From contig NC_090444.1 in NCBI RefSeq assembly GCF_031143425.1, forward strand, positions 1,346,026,323 to 1,346,090,322: a stretch of DNA of 64,000 bases, read 5' to 3'. Positions 33,384 through 44,840 of the stretch are shown here, one piece after another; the stretch's first letter is position 1; each line of letters begins with the position of its first letter. The translations under genes and the position numbers were made by a program. This DNA comes from Pleurodeles waltl. Taxonomy: Eukaryota; Chordata; Amphibia; Caudata; Salamandridae. Below the pieces are notes generated by a model. The model made no database searches. It was given only the letters and a program-made list of their open reading frames with translations, and was not told the DNA's origin.

Positions 33384-36162
33384 TTTAGGAAAGTACAGTT
33401 TTTGGCATGGTTACCCCCACTTTGTGCCTACTGTTAGTGTGTTTTGACTGTGCTTATGGGATCCTTCTCAGTGACTGTGCTCTCTCCCTCTAAATTTGGT
33501 TGCTTGGGACTTTATTCACCCCACAATTGGCATTCTGGTGCCCCCATATAAGTTCCTAGTATATGGTACATAGGCACCCAGGGCATTGGAGCACCAGGGG
33601 TTCCCTATGGGCTGCAGCAATTATTGTGCCACCCATTGGAGCCCATGCAAAATGTGTCTGCAGCACTGCCATTTAAGCCTGTGTAAAAAAGTGCATGCAC
33701 TCTTTCACTACAGGTCAATGCACCAGGTCACTGTAAGTCACCCCTATGGTAGACTCTCCTATCCCAGAGGGCAGGGTGCAGGTACCTGTGTGTGAAGGCA
33801 CCCCTGCATGTGCCCATACGAACTCCAGCTGCAATACCCTGGACGTCGTAAGTGCGGGGAAGCCATTTTACCCGTGTACTGGACACAGCTCACTACCAGT
33901 GTCCAGCTACATATTGGTAACTCCAAACCTGGGCATGTTTGGTATCAAACATGTCAGAATCATATCCCAATACTGTTGCCAGTATTGGTTGTATGATTCC
34001 ATGCAGGTTGGGGCTCCTTAGAGGACCCCAGCATTGCCCCTACTAATCGTCTGGGCTTTTCCAAGCAGCCTGCGCTGCTGCCACCCCTCAGGCAGGTTTT
34101 TGCCCTCCTGCTGCTTGACCAGCTCACGCAGAGGAAGGCAGAACAAAGGATTTCCTGTGGGAGAGGGAGGTAACATCCTCTCTCTTGGAAATAGGTATTA
34201 CATGGCTTGGGAGGCGAGGTCTCACCAAGCCACAGGTATGCTTTGAAGGGCACATTTGGTGCCCTGCTTGCATAAACCAGTTTGCAACAGTACAGGGACC
34301 CCGGTCCCTGCTCTGGCGCAAAACTGGACATTGGAAAGAGGAGTGACCACTCCCCTGTCCATCACCACCACAGGGGTGGTGCCCAGAGGTCCTCCAGGTG
34401 GCCACTTGATCCTGCCATCTTGAATCCAAGGTGAGCAGAGGTCCCTGGGAGCATCTGAGTGGCCAGTTCAGGCAGGGGAAGTCACTGCCCCCTCCTGATA
34501 GGAGGTCACCCTGCTAGGTGATCAATCCCCCTTCCTGGGCTATTTAAGGTCCCCCTCTTGGGTGGGTCCTCAGATTCAACGTGCAAGATTCCAGCAGGAC
34601 TCCTCTGCATCATTTACTTCATCTTCTGGCCACCGGGACTGCAACTGGACACTCCAGGAACCAACAATCTGCAGTTCTACCAACCACTCTGTACTGCAAC
34701 ATTGTTTCTCCGGCTCCTTCCAACAACTGCAACATTACCCTGGCTATGCATCCTCTGAGGGTGACAGGTCTTCAGCCTGCACAAGAAGCAAGAAGAAATC
34801 TCCCTTGGAGTGAAGGAGTCATGCCCCTGCATCTGCAGGCACCAACTGCAGCGACGTTCGGCTGCGTGGATCCTCTCTCCTGCAGGAATGCGTGGATCCT
34901 GCAACACAGGAGGTGGTCTCAAGCCATCCCATCGGTCCTCTCTACCAGCTGTCCAACTTGGGAGGCGGTGAGCCCTTGCCTCTCCTCGCAAGACAGTACC
35001 CCTGTGTACAGCGACTCTTGCATCTACCAAGGCTTGTTTGTTCCTCTTCTAAGGAATCTTCGGGCTCCGTGTAGCCCTGGCCTCCAGCACTCTTCCCTGA
35101 AAAGCACAGTCTCCTGTCTACTGCTCCAGCGATGTAGGACTGTGCTGAGTGGGCCTCACTGCAACTCCTGTGCCTGCTGCTTGTGAGTTGCCTGGGGGGG
35201 CTGCATCCTCGTCTTTAAACTCTCCTCACTGCTGTGGGTCACCTGGGACTCCCCTCCTTGGAATGAGTCCCCCTGGACCTTGCTGGTCCCTGACAGCTCT
35301 GCAACTCTTCATCTGTGACTTTTACCTTTTTTTGTTGGTCATTTTCCATCACCACTAACTACCTGCAACTCCTCTTCCGTTGTGGGACATCACCTGCATC
35401 ACTTCTGGAACTTCTCTCCTTCTACGGTGCTGCACAGCTGACTCCTTGTCTCCACTGGTGACCTGGTCCTGTATCCCCAGAAGGGTGGGTAGTGGTTCCT
35501 ACCACAACCGGACACTCCAATTTGAACTGGACTTGGTCCCCTTCATTTGCAGGTTCTCTTCTGTCAGGATCCACCTTTGGTTTTCTTGCACAGTCTTTTT
35601 CCAAAGCTCTCCTGTGGGTTTGGGGAAAACCCAGGTACCCACCTCTTCTCGCTGGTTGCTGGGGGGGCACCCTTGTACTCAGGTTCCTATTTCCTCCAGC
35701 TCCCCTCTACCAATTCCACTTCCTTGGGTGGGGGACTGCCTTTCACCATAGTATATGGTTTGGTCTCCCCTTAGGGCCTTCACTATTTACTATTGTTTTT
35801 ACTATTTGCTATTCCTTTCTATGCTAAACACTGACTTCTAAAGTGTACATACTAGTGTGTTTAGTTACGTCCTAGTAGAGTATTACCTAAACAGTATTTT
35901 AGTATTTGTGTTACTATAATAAAGTACCTTTATTTTTGTAACACTGTGGGTTATTTCATGTGTGTAAGGGCTGTGTGACTGTAGTGGTATTACATAAGCT
36001 TTGCATGTCTCCTAGATAAGTCTTGGCTGCTCATCCACAGCTACCTATATAGAGCCCTGGCTTCCTAGATACCACTTGCATCTCACTAATAGGGGATACC
36101 TGGACCTGGTATGACGTGATAACACCATAGGTGCTCACCTCATAACGGGTCAGCTTCCTACA
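33384..36162 (+). repeat. 3' LTR of the Gmr1-like element, 2.78 kb
   Basis: Starts TTTAGGAAAGT (probably a mutated TGTAGGAAAGT) right after the polypurine tract and ends AGCTTCCTACA, so the ends are inverted (TGTAGGA / TCCTACA). An AATAAAG signal lies near 35920. The many small ORFs inside are not conserved and I treat the LTR as non-coding. No target duplication can be tested because the 5' LTR is missing. Confidence 0.85.
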
Positions 36163-37813
36163 CCATTGTTTCCACAATTGGCACACCCCAGGCACACAGC
36201 TAAGTCCTTTGTAAACTGTACCAGTGGCACTAAGGGCTCTGCGGCCAAGGAGGGTCCCTAAGTGCTACAGCATGTATTGAGCCACCCTAAGGGAGCCCTC
36301 ACCAAACACATGCACACTGCCATTGCTGATTGTGTGTGCTGGTAGAAAAAAGGTAAAGTTGACATGGCATCCTTCTCAGGGTGCTATGCCCACAAACCAC
36401 TGCCTGTGGAATATGTTAGTCACCCCTCTACCAGGCCTTACAGTCCTAAGGCAGGATGCACTATCCCACGGGTGAGGGCAAAGCTGCATGAGTAATATGC
36501 CCCTACAGTATCTAAGTCCATTCTTAGACATTGTAAGTTCAGTGTTGCCATATTAAGTACAAGGGCTGGGAGTTTGTCATTACGAACTTCACAGCTCAAT
36601 GATGGCTGCATTGAAGACTGGGAAGTTTGGTATCAAACTTCTTAGCACAGTAAATCTACACTGATGCCAGTGTTGGGTTTATTGTAAATGCACCCAGAGG
36701 GCATCTTAGAGCTTCCGCCTGTATTTTAACCAACCCTTTAGTGTAAGGCTGACCAGTCTGTGCCAGCCTGACACCAAAAGACAAGTTTCTGACCACATGG
36801 GGTGAGAGTCTTTGTGCTCTCTGGGATTAGGAACAAAGCCTGCCCTGGGTGGAGGTGCTTCATACCTCCCCCCTGCTGGAACTGCAACACTTGGCGGTGA
36901 GCCTCAACGGCTCAGGCCTCCTGTTGCAATGCCCCAAGGCACTCCAGCTAGTGGAGATGCCCGTCCCCCAGACAAAGCCCCAATTTTGGCAGCAAGTCCA
37001 GAGGGAAAATTAGGTAAAACAGGAAGGAGTGACCACTCCAGCATGGACCACCTCTAAGGTGTCCACAGATGAAGGGACCCCGCCCTGCAGAATCCTCCAT
37101 CTTGGTTTGGAGGACAGAGACCAATAGAGTTAGGAATGTGCCCCCCACACCCCAAAGGGAGTGGCCACAGGAAGGGCGTAGCCACCATCAGGAACAGTAG
37201 CCATTGGCTACTGCCCTCTGACCCCTGTAACACCCTATATCTAGGATTGAAAGGCACCCCTGAACCTAGCTCACCAGATTCCTGGTTGTTCTCAAGAAAA
37301 GAAGGCAGAAGCAAGAAGAAAGACTGCTAAGCCGATCCCAGCAGATAAGACTCCAGACACCAACTGCCTTGGCCCCAGCTCTAACAGCCTGTCTGCAGTT
37401 TCAGAAGCCCTGCTACAAAAAGGCAACACATCCTGCAGGACCAGTGACCTCTACAAACGCCCAGAAGACTGTGTGCCCAGCAGCGGCCCTGTCCACAAGA
37501 AACTCCAAAAATGACTCCAGAACCACCAGGATCCATAACCCATGACCACTCTACACCCAATGCCCATGGCCCATGTCCAGGTGGCCCACCAGTGCAGAGA
37601 GGGTCCTCAGGCAATTTCAACCTCGAGTACACCCTGGGTTGACCCCTCCTGATCAACCCATTGACATCTGCAGCCTGAATTCAGAAGGCCCCCCCTGACC
37701 ATGACTGGATCCGACAAAGATATCCAACGCCCGAGGAGACGTCTGCACACGCAGCCCCCTGGCTTTTGAGAATCCGACCGACGGTCCAGCAACGTCCAGC
37801 GAGCACCTCCTGT
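36163..37813. other. Unassigned interspersed repeat, left part (E3 insertion site)
   Basis: No domain or tRNA-like motif seen. The part from 37054 to 37813 occurs again at 41393-42149. Together with 43871-44650 it looks like one older element into which E3 inserted; the right part ends in AT-rich sequence with a tataaagaaacc motif. An LTR of another family is possible, but I found no clear terminal motif. Confidence 0.5.
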
Positions 37814-38608
37814 TGTAACGCCGCGTGTCCTCGCGGATGGAACGCGCTACTGATACTCGGCGCTCCGTTCCCTGCGTTTTTTGACTACACATTCTGGGAA
37901 GCATATATTTCTCTCCCGGTCACGCTACACTTACCTGTAGCCCTTTTTTCTTCTTTTTGTTGTTGGTGGTGGGTTTGTCAGGTCTTTTTTCCTGTCTCTG
38001 TCCATGTTGTGTCCATCTTGTCTTCTTCGTGTTTTTGTCCCAGCATGCTCTGTTTTTCTTTTATACTACTTTCTTTTTCCTATACTGGTCTATGGGCTCT
38101 TTCCAATTCAAGATGGTGTTCTTTCCTTTTCCTGTGATGTCATTTCCCTTTTCTCAGTATATAGGTCAGTCAGTCTTGTTCCACCTTGCGTTGCAAACAC
38201 TTCCTTCTGGTTGTGCTGTTCGCTCCTGTTCTTTGTTCCTGCTTTTTGCCTTGGGAGATTTTTGCCTGTTCTTTGTTGCTGCTTTTTGCCTTGGGAGATT
38301 TTTGCCTGTTCTTTGTTCCTGCTTTTTGCCTTTGGAGATTTTGCCTATTTTTGTTTCCTGTTGTCAAGTCCTGTTGTTTCTTGTTTTTCTTCAGGAGTTC
38401 CTATTTGAGGTTTTTTCCCCAGTGTTGAGGTTTTTTCCCTCTGGGACTCCTTCTGGAAGGTACGGTCTGCTTTGGCGTAGCCTGTCAAGCGACACTGTGG
38501 CTACTAGAAGGGGTCGCCCTTATCTGGGAGTATCCAGAACCTGTAGAAGATTTGGTGTATTCGCCAACCCGGTATACAGAGGTGAGAAGTCCAGTGCAGT
38601 ACGTAACA
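37814..38608 (+). repeat. 5' LTR of E3
   Basis: 795 bp, TGTAACGCCGCG to GTACGTAACA. It contains TATATAGG (38158-38165) and, 30 nt later, GCGTTGCAA (38188-38196). It also holds a 40-bp tandem repeat of about three copies (38226-38346; ctgttctttgttcctgc plus ttttgccttgggagattt). The preceding five bases are cctgt, one mismatch from the cccgt duplication at the second LTR. Confidence 0.9.
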
Positions 38609-38630
38609 GATTCCGCGTTGCGAGATCACC

Positions 38631-39510
38631 ATGGAAGGTCCACAGGGAGAGGCGTCAGAAAATGCTCAAGCCTTGTTGCAGGCTGTCCAACAACAAGCCC
38701 AAGAGTTACAACAGTTACGGGCAGAGAACACTTCGCTACGACAGGTCTTGTCTTCCCAATCAATGGACATACCACCCGTATCTGCCACTACTCCTCGATA
38801 TTCTGGAGCTCGTCTAAAGATGAAGGAATTTTTGGACGCCCTGACGGTTTTCTTTGCCTTTCGTCCACTCCAGTTTTCTTCAGATAAGGCTATGGTGGCC
38901 TAACTAATCAGCGCCTTGGGCTATCTAATCAGCGCCTTGTCTGGTCCGGTGCTTGCTTGGGCGACCCCTCTGGTTTCTGCAGAAGACCCAGTCCTGGCTA
39001 ACTATTCTGCTTTACCTGGGGTAGAAGCAGCAGCTGAAAAAGCCTTATGTGACATTCAGCAGGGTAATCAGGATGTTCTGCAGTATAAAACCCACTTCAA
39101 ACAGCTGGCAGCTGAAACCTCTTGGGTGGAACGCACCTTCATACCCCTTTTCCGCCGAGGCCTGTGTGAAGAAATTGAAGATGAGCTTTTACATTCTTCT
39201 CCAGCTTCTTCTTTGAAGGAATTAATGGCTCAATCTATGAGCATCGAATATAGACTTCGAGAGCGTAAGATGGAGAGACGTAGAACGCGAGCTCCATACC
39301 AGTCTGGTACCTTTCGTGCTAGCAGTCGGCGAACGGAAGATATTCCATACAAAGCTTCTCCACCTCCCCCTGAAGAACCCATGGAGATAGATCTGGTTCG
39401 TGGGCCATTGACGGAGTCAGAAAGGGAGGAACGATGATGAAAGGGACTTTGTCTGTACTGTGGTAAGGCTGGTAACCTGATCCGTAGTTGTCCGGTACTT
39501 CACTCATGAC
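38631..39510 (+). pseudogene. gag: E3 gag, broken
   Basis: The start MEGPQGEASENAQALLQ leads into the same coiled-coil (VQQQAQELQQLRAEN) and capsid (TPRYSGARLKMKEFLDALTV) as E1 and E2. A direct duplication of ctaatcagcgccttg at about 38903-38940 comes with an in-frame stop (38901-38903); the frame then resumes. About 30 residues of capsid are also missing after ANYSA. Two stops sit just before the zinc knuckle (39434-39440). The knuckle reads CLYCGKAGNLIRSC, with the zinc-binding His replaced by Asn. Confidence 0.9.
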
Positions 39511-41392
39511 CTGCGGGAAACGCCAGCTCCCATCCCCTGTAAGGAGGAAGGAGATGGGAGGAGCTGAAGTACCATCAATATATTCCTCCAAAGAAAGCAT
39601 GTCCACCCTGTTTATCCTCTTGGTCAAGTTACAAAGTTCACAAGATCAAGAAGAACACCTTCTGGCTCTCCTTGATTGTGGAGCCAGTGGACTCTATCTG
39701 GATGAGACCTGGGCTACGAGTAAAGGAATTCCCTGCATTCTTAAAGAGACTCCTGAGCAGGTTCACATGGTGGATGGCCCTCGGTTAACCTCAGGACCTG
39801 TGGTGGCTGCAACTCCTACTCTTTGTTTGACGTTTGGGGTGCATCAAGAACATGTTGCCTTTGATCTCATAGCCTCACCAAATCACATCATGATTTTGGG
39901 AATACCCTGGTTAGCCCGACACAACCCCTATATCAATTGGGAAACAAGAACTATATCCCTAACGTCTTCATTTTGTCAACAGAATTGTTATTCCACTACT
40001 TCTTATTGGACTCCCAAAAGGTCCTGTCAGTCAACTAAGGATAACACTAACTCTATCAATATGATCCAGGGGGTTCCAGATGGTTATCAGGAATATAACA
40101 GCATTTTTTAGAAACCTAGTAATCCTATTTTGCAGCCTCATCACAGTTATGACTGTGCTATTCCTTTAATTCCTGATGAAGTCGTCCCCTTTGGTCGAAT
40201 GTATTCTCTGACAGACCAAGAAAAGAAGGTGCTAAGGAAATATTTAGACGATAACTTACACAACGGTTTGATTGCTCCCTTCACGTCCCCTGCAGGGGCT
40301 CCTCTCTTCTTTGTCCCAAAGAAGACTAAGGATCTGCGTCTTTGTGTTGACTTTCGTGAACTCAACAGAATAACGATTAAGGATTGATATCCGCTGCCTT
40401 TAATCAGAGATATATTGGATGCCATTCAAGGAGCCAAGATATTTACCAAATTAGACTTACGGGGTGCCTACAATCTCCTTCGGATCAAGGAAGGAGATGA
40501 ATGGAAGACAGCTTTCCGTACCCCTTTTGGGCACTATGAGTACCGTGTTATGCCCTTTGGACTGACCAACGCCCCTTCTGTTTTTCAACGATTTATGGAT
40601 TCGGTGTTCTCTGATGTACTCAATTAATATGTAGTCATTTATTTGGATGATATCTTGATATATTCCTGTGATCCTGAGCAACATATAGATCATGTCCTGC
40701 AAGTCCTGGAAAGACTCAAGAAAAAACAATTGTTTTGTAAACCTGATAAGTGTGAGTTCCATAAATCTGAAGTAAAGTATTTGGGGTTCTGTATTAATCA
40801 ACACGGAATATCCATGAATCCTGATAAGGTCAGTGCCATATTAGATTGGCCTTCTCCAACGTCCATTAATGAAACGCAATGTTTCCTTGGTTTATCAAAC
40901 TTTTATCAGCAGTTTATTCAGAACTTTGCCCACATACAAAGTTTCATAACACAAACAATTAAGAAAGAGAACCTGAAGAAGGGTTTCGTTTGGACCAAGG
41001 ATGCTGAACGTGCGTTTCAAGAATTGAAGACCGCCTTTACCCGAGCACCCGTGTTGTGTCACCCTGACAATACCAAGAAATGTATAGTTGTGACTGATGC
41101 CTCAGACAGAGCTATTGGGGCAGTTCTGCTGCAGAAACAAGACAACGATGGATTGGAACATCCTATCTTTTATCTGTCTCACATCCTATCAGTGGCTGAA
41201 TGCAATTATTCCGTACTGGAATGAGAACTACTAGCTCTCAAAGTAGCTTGTAAAGAATGAAGGCATTTCTTTATGGGTTCCAGAGAGCCTTTTGAAGCCA
41301 GGACTGATCATCGTAACCTCCAATGTCTTCGGAGTTTTCAGTGTTGCAATAGTCGTCTGGCTCGATGGCCTTTCTTCTTTAGCCAGTACGAT
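39488..41392 (+). pseudogene. pol: E3 pol, broken, ends in RNase H
   Basis: The protease-like region has LLALLDCGASGLYLDETWA. The RT has [46 protein letters not shown] and an intact catalytic YLDDILIYS. Stops occur at about 40109 (before NPILQPHHSYDCAI), 40385, 40625 and 41222. The RNase H start is seen (CIVVTDASDRAIGAVLLQ, TDHRNLQCLRSF). The match to E1/E2 ends at FFFSQYD, at the 41392 junction. Nothing downstream of RNase H is present. Confidence 0.9.
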
Positions 41393-42149
41393 AAGGTGTC
41401 CAGAGATGAAGTGACCCACGCCCTGCAGAATCCTCCATCTTGATTTGGAAGACAGAGACCAATAGAGTTAGGAATGTGCCCCCCACACCCCAAAGGGAGT
41501 GGCCACATGAAGGGTGTAGCCACCCTCAGGAACAGTAGCCATTGGCTACTGCTCTCTGACCCCTGTAACACCCTAAATCTAGGATTGAAGGGCACCCCTG
41601 AACATAGCTCACCAGATTCCTGGCGATCTAAAGAAAAGAAGACAGAAGCAAGAAGAAAGACTGCTAAGCCGACCCCAGCAGATAAGACTCCAGACACCAA
41701 CTGCCTTGGCCCCAGCTCTACCAGCCTGTCTTCAGTTTCAGAAGCCCTGCTACAAAAAGGCAACGCATCCTGCAGGACCAGTGACCTCTACAAACGCCCA
41801 GAAGACTGTGTGCCCAGCAGTGGCCCTGTCCACAAGAAACTCCAAAAATGACTCCAGAACCACCTGGATCCATAAGCCATGACCACACTACACCCAATGC
41901 CCATGGCCCATGTCCAGGTGGCCCACCAGTGCAGAGAAGGTACTCAGGCAATTTCAACCTCGAGTCCACCCTGGGTTGACCCCTCCTGATCAACCCAATG
42001 ACGTCTGCAGCCTGAATTCAGAAGGCTCCCCTGACCGTGACTGGATCCGACAAAGATATCTAACGCCCGAGTAGACATCTGCACACGCAGCCCCCTGCCC
42101 TATGAGAACCCGACTGATGGTCCAGCAACGTCCAGCGAGCACCTCCCGT
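41393..42149. other. Second copy of the E3 left flank
   Basis: Nearly the same sequence as 37054-37813 in the same orientation, starting aaggtgtcca. Differences are scattered substitutions and small indels. It places a second flank-LTR unit behind truncated pol. No gene seen. Confidence 0.9.
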
Positions 42150-43870
42150 TGTAACACCGCGTTTCCTTCCTCGGATGGAATGCGCTACCGTTACTCGGAT
42201 CGCCGTTCCCCGCGTTTTTTGACTACACGTTCTGGGAAGCATATATTTTGCTTGCGGTCGCGCTACACTTACCTGTAGCCCTTTTTTCTTCTTTTTGTTG
42301 ATGGTGGTGGGTTTGTCTGGTCTTTTTTCCTGTCTCTGTCCATGTTGTGTCCATCTTGTCTTCTTCGTGTTTTTGTCCCAGCATGCTCTGTTTTTCTTTT
42401 ATACTACTTTCTTTTTCCTATACTGGTCTATGGGCTCTTTCCAATTCAAGATGGTGTTCTTTCCTTTTCCTGTGATGTCACTTCCCTTTTCTCAGTATAG
42501 AAGTCAGTCAGTCTTGTTCCACCTTGCGTTGCAAACACTTCCTTCTGGTTGTGCTGTTCGCTCCTGTTCTTGTCCCTGCTTTTTGCCTTGGGAGATATTT
42601 GCCTGTTCTTTGTTCCTGCTTTTTGCCTTGGGAGATTTTTGCCTGTTCTTTGTTCCTGCTTTTTGTCTTGGGAGATTTTGCCTATTTTTGTTTCCTGTTG
42701 TCAAGTCCTGTTGTTTCTTGTTTTTCTTCAGGAGTTCCTGTTTGAGGTTTTTTCCCCAGTGTTGGTTTTTTTTCCCTCTGGCACTCCTTCTGGAAGGTAC
42801 GGTCTGCTTTGGCGTAGCCTGTCAAGCGTCACTGTGGCTACTAGAAGGGGTCGCCCTTATCTGCGAGTATCCAGAACCTGTAGAAGATTTGGGCCCATAT
42901 TTATACTTTTTGACGCTAAACTGCGCTAACGCAGTTTAGCGTCAAAAAGTTTTGCGCCGGCTAACGCCATTCTGAAGCGCCATGCGGGCGCCGTATTTAT
43001 TGAATGGCGTTAGCCGGCGCAAGCAGACCGGCGCTGCCTGGTGTGCGCGAGAAAAACCACGTACACCAGGCAGCGCCGGCGTAGGGGGAAAATGGCGCAT
43101 GGGCGTCTTAAAATGGGGCAAGTCAGGTTACGTCGAAAAAATCGTCGTAACCCGACTTGCGCCATTTATTTTCGACGCCCATCCCCCATCAACATGACTC
43201 CTATCATTGTAAAGATAGGAGTCATGCCTCCTTGCCCAATGGCCATGCCCAGGGGACTTCTGTCCCCTGGGCATGGTCATTGGGCATAGTGGCATGTAGG
43301 GGGGCACAAATCAGGCCCCCCTATGCCAAAAAAAATTATTAAAAAAAAATAAAAAAATCTTACCTGAATGTCCCTGGGGTGGGTCCCTCCAGCCTTGGGT
43401 GTCCTCCTGGGGTGGGCAAGGGTGGCAGGGGGGGTCCCTGGGGGCAGGGGAGGGCACTCTGGGCTCATTTTGAGCCCACTTGTCCCTTAACGCCATGCCT
43501 GACCCAGGCGTTAAAAAGCGGCGCAAATGCGCCGTTTTTAGCCACGCCCACTCCCGGGCGTCTCTTTTGCCCGGGAGTATAAATACCACGTAAAGGCCTG
43601 GGAGTCATTTTTTAGACGGGAACGCCTCCCTTGCATATCATTAACGCAAGGAAGGGGTTCACGCTAAAAAATGACGCACATTCCGGGAACTTTGGCGCTA
43701 TTCGCCTCTAACGCCATAGTATAAATATGGCGTTAGTTGGCGTTAGTTTAGCGTCGAATTTGCGTCGAAAAAAACGACGCAAATTCGGCGCAAACGGAGT
43801 ATAAATACGGCCCTTGGTGTATTCGCCAACCCGGTATCCAGAGGTGAGAAGACCAGCGCAGTACGTAACA
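42150..43870 (+). repeat. Second E3-family LTR, split by a Harbinger-type element
   Basis: The LTR pieces 42150-42891 and 43814-43870 join into one LTR matching 37814-38608. It has the direct repeat cccgt on both outer sides (42145-42149 and 43871-43875), so this LTR marks a true insertion site. It also contains the 40-bp repeat (about 42564-42675). Internal region is absent on its right side. Confidence 0.9.
42892..43813. mobile_element. Harbinger-type non-autonomous element, copy 3
   Basis: 922 bp. The ends GGCCCATATTTATAC and GTATAAATACGGCCC align base for base as inverted repeats. The target duplication is ttg (42889-42891 and 43814-43816). The empty site is seen in the other LTR (near 38550: agatttggtgtat), which proves the boundaries. 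The left side has a hairpin (tttttgacgctaaactgcg / cgcagtttagcgtcaaaaa), and the right ~330 bp matches the autonomous end at 23531-23867. CpG-rich compared with copies 1 and 2, so probably younger. Confidence 0.95.
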
Positions 43871-44734
43871 CCCGTGACTATCCAGCCTTTGGTCTCTCAG
43901 CCTGCAGCATCTTTTGTGACCCCCAGAGCCCCCGTTTTGAAAAACATTGGGCGCCCAATTTTGTGTTTGCAGCCTGCACCCGGCCGACCTTGTGCCGGTG
44001 AGCATGTGTGTTTGGTGTAGACCTATGCCCCCCCGGTCTGCTCCCCGAGGACATTGGTACTTACCAGCCAGAAGATCTTTTCCCAGTGTACCCAATACCA
44101 TAGGATCCCATTCTAATCCTGACACCAACTTTGACCTCTGTACCCGGTCGGCCCCTTGTTGCTGGCGGTGCATGTGAGGGGTCAACTTGAACTTTGACCG
44201 GAGGACATCCTAACCCGGGAGACTGGAACTGTAAGTCGAGTACTTACCTTCAAAGCGTACTAATACTTTTCCTCTCCTAGGACTGCAAAAGTGCAGTATA
44301 TCAACTTTTGAAATTGAAAATTGCTACTTTATCTGCTAAAACCAAGCAAAGTACATTTGATACATATGCTTGATACCTACTTACAACTGTACTTTCCTGC
44401 AACTAAGTTCTTCTGGTTCTAGTAATTAAGTAACAAAATATATATGTTTTCTATAAAGAAACCATTGGCCTGGAGTTAGTCATTGAGTGTGTGCCTCATT
44501 TCTTGACTTTGTGTGTACAACAAATGTTTTGCACTACCCTCTTATAAGCCTATCTGCTCGACCACACTTACACAAAGAGATCATTAGCATTATCTACTTT
44601 AGCCTCTGATAAGTCTCTGGTGAATCCCTGGACTCTGTTCACACTATAGGCCTCATCTATGGAAAGTTAGCGCCGCCTTTGTGTAATTTTGTGTTGCAAA
44701 AGTGGCATAAACTTACAAGGAGGATGGGTGGGTC
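43871..44734. other. Unassigned interspersed repeat, right part
   Basis: Continues the repeat that E3 entered, after the cccgt duplication. No ORF with a recognisable domain. The last ~80 bp (from ggcctcatctatgg) looks like the start of another small repeat next to the DIRS end. Confidence 0.45.
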
Positions 44735-44840
44735 GGTAAGGAATCTGCAACTGATATTGTCTCTACCAGATAAGATGTTACCGCAGGTAAGTAACTTGTC
44801 CCCCTGATAGAGTCATCTAGTTGCAGATACCTTATCTTAG
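44735..44840. repeat. DIRS left terminal repeat with inverted partner
   Basis: ggtaaggaatctgcaact plus gatattgtctctaccagataag is followed ~40 bp later by its approximate reverse complement (ctgatagagtcatctagttgcagatacctta). A direct relative is at the right end (55118-55160). DIRS elements carry such split terminal and internal complementary repeats for circular cDNA formation. Confidence 0.7.

Larger units (their letters stand above)
30341..36162 (+). mobile_element. Gmr1-like Ty3 element (integrase upstream of RT), 5' part missing
   Basis: On the plus strand the order is integrase (about 30.64-31.8 kb), then reverse transcriptase and RNase H (about 31.97-33.34 kb), a G-run polypurine tract and one very long LTR (33384-36162). 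In ordinary Ty3 elements integrase comes last. Integrase before RT is the hallmark of Gmr1-like Ty3 elements known from fish and other animals. Gag, protease and the 5' LTR are missing at the left, where the sequence joins an inverted LTR. Many stops and frameshifts mark it as old. Confidence 0.85.
37814..41392 (+). mobile_element. Ty3 chromovirus E3, degraded and 3'-truncated
   Basis: On the plus strand: a 5' LTR (37814-38608), a leader of only 22 nt, a broken gag, and a broken pol that ends abruptly in RNase H (after FFFSQYD) at 41392. There the sequence jumps back to a second copy of the DNA that lies left of the LTR. Integrase and chromodomain are missing. It is related to E1 and E2 at every domain but much older, with stops in gag and at least four in pol. 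Confidence 0.9.

Noticed and set aside
34558..35827. ORFs up to ~200 codons in the Gmr1-like LTR
   Set aside because: They overlap in all frames, are low-complexity (Ser/Pro/Cys-rich), and the inverted LTR copy does not preserve them.
37957..38817. 286-codon ORF across the E3 LTR into gag
   Set aside because: Its hydrophobic Phe/Leu/Cys-rich part is the T-rich LTR translated; the true gag frame starts at 38631 in another frame.
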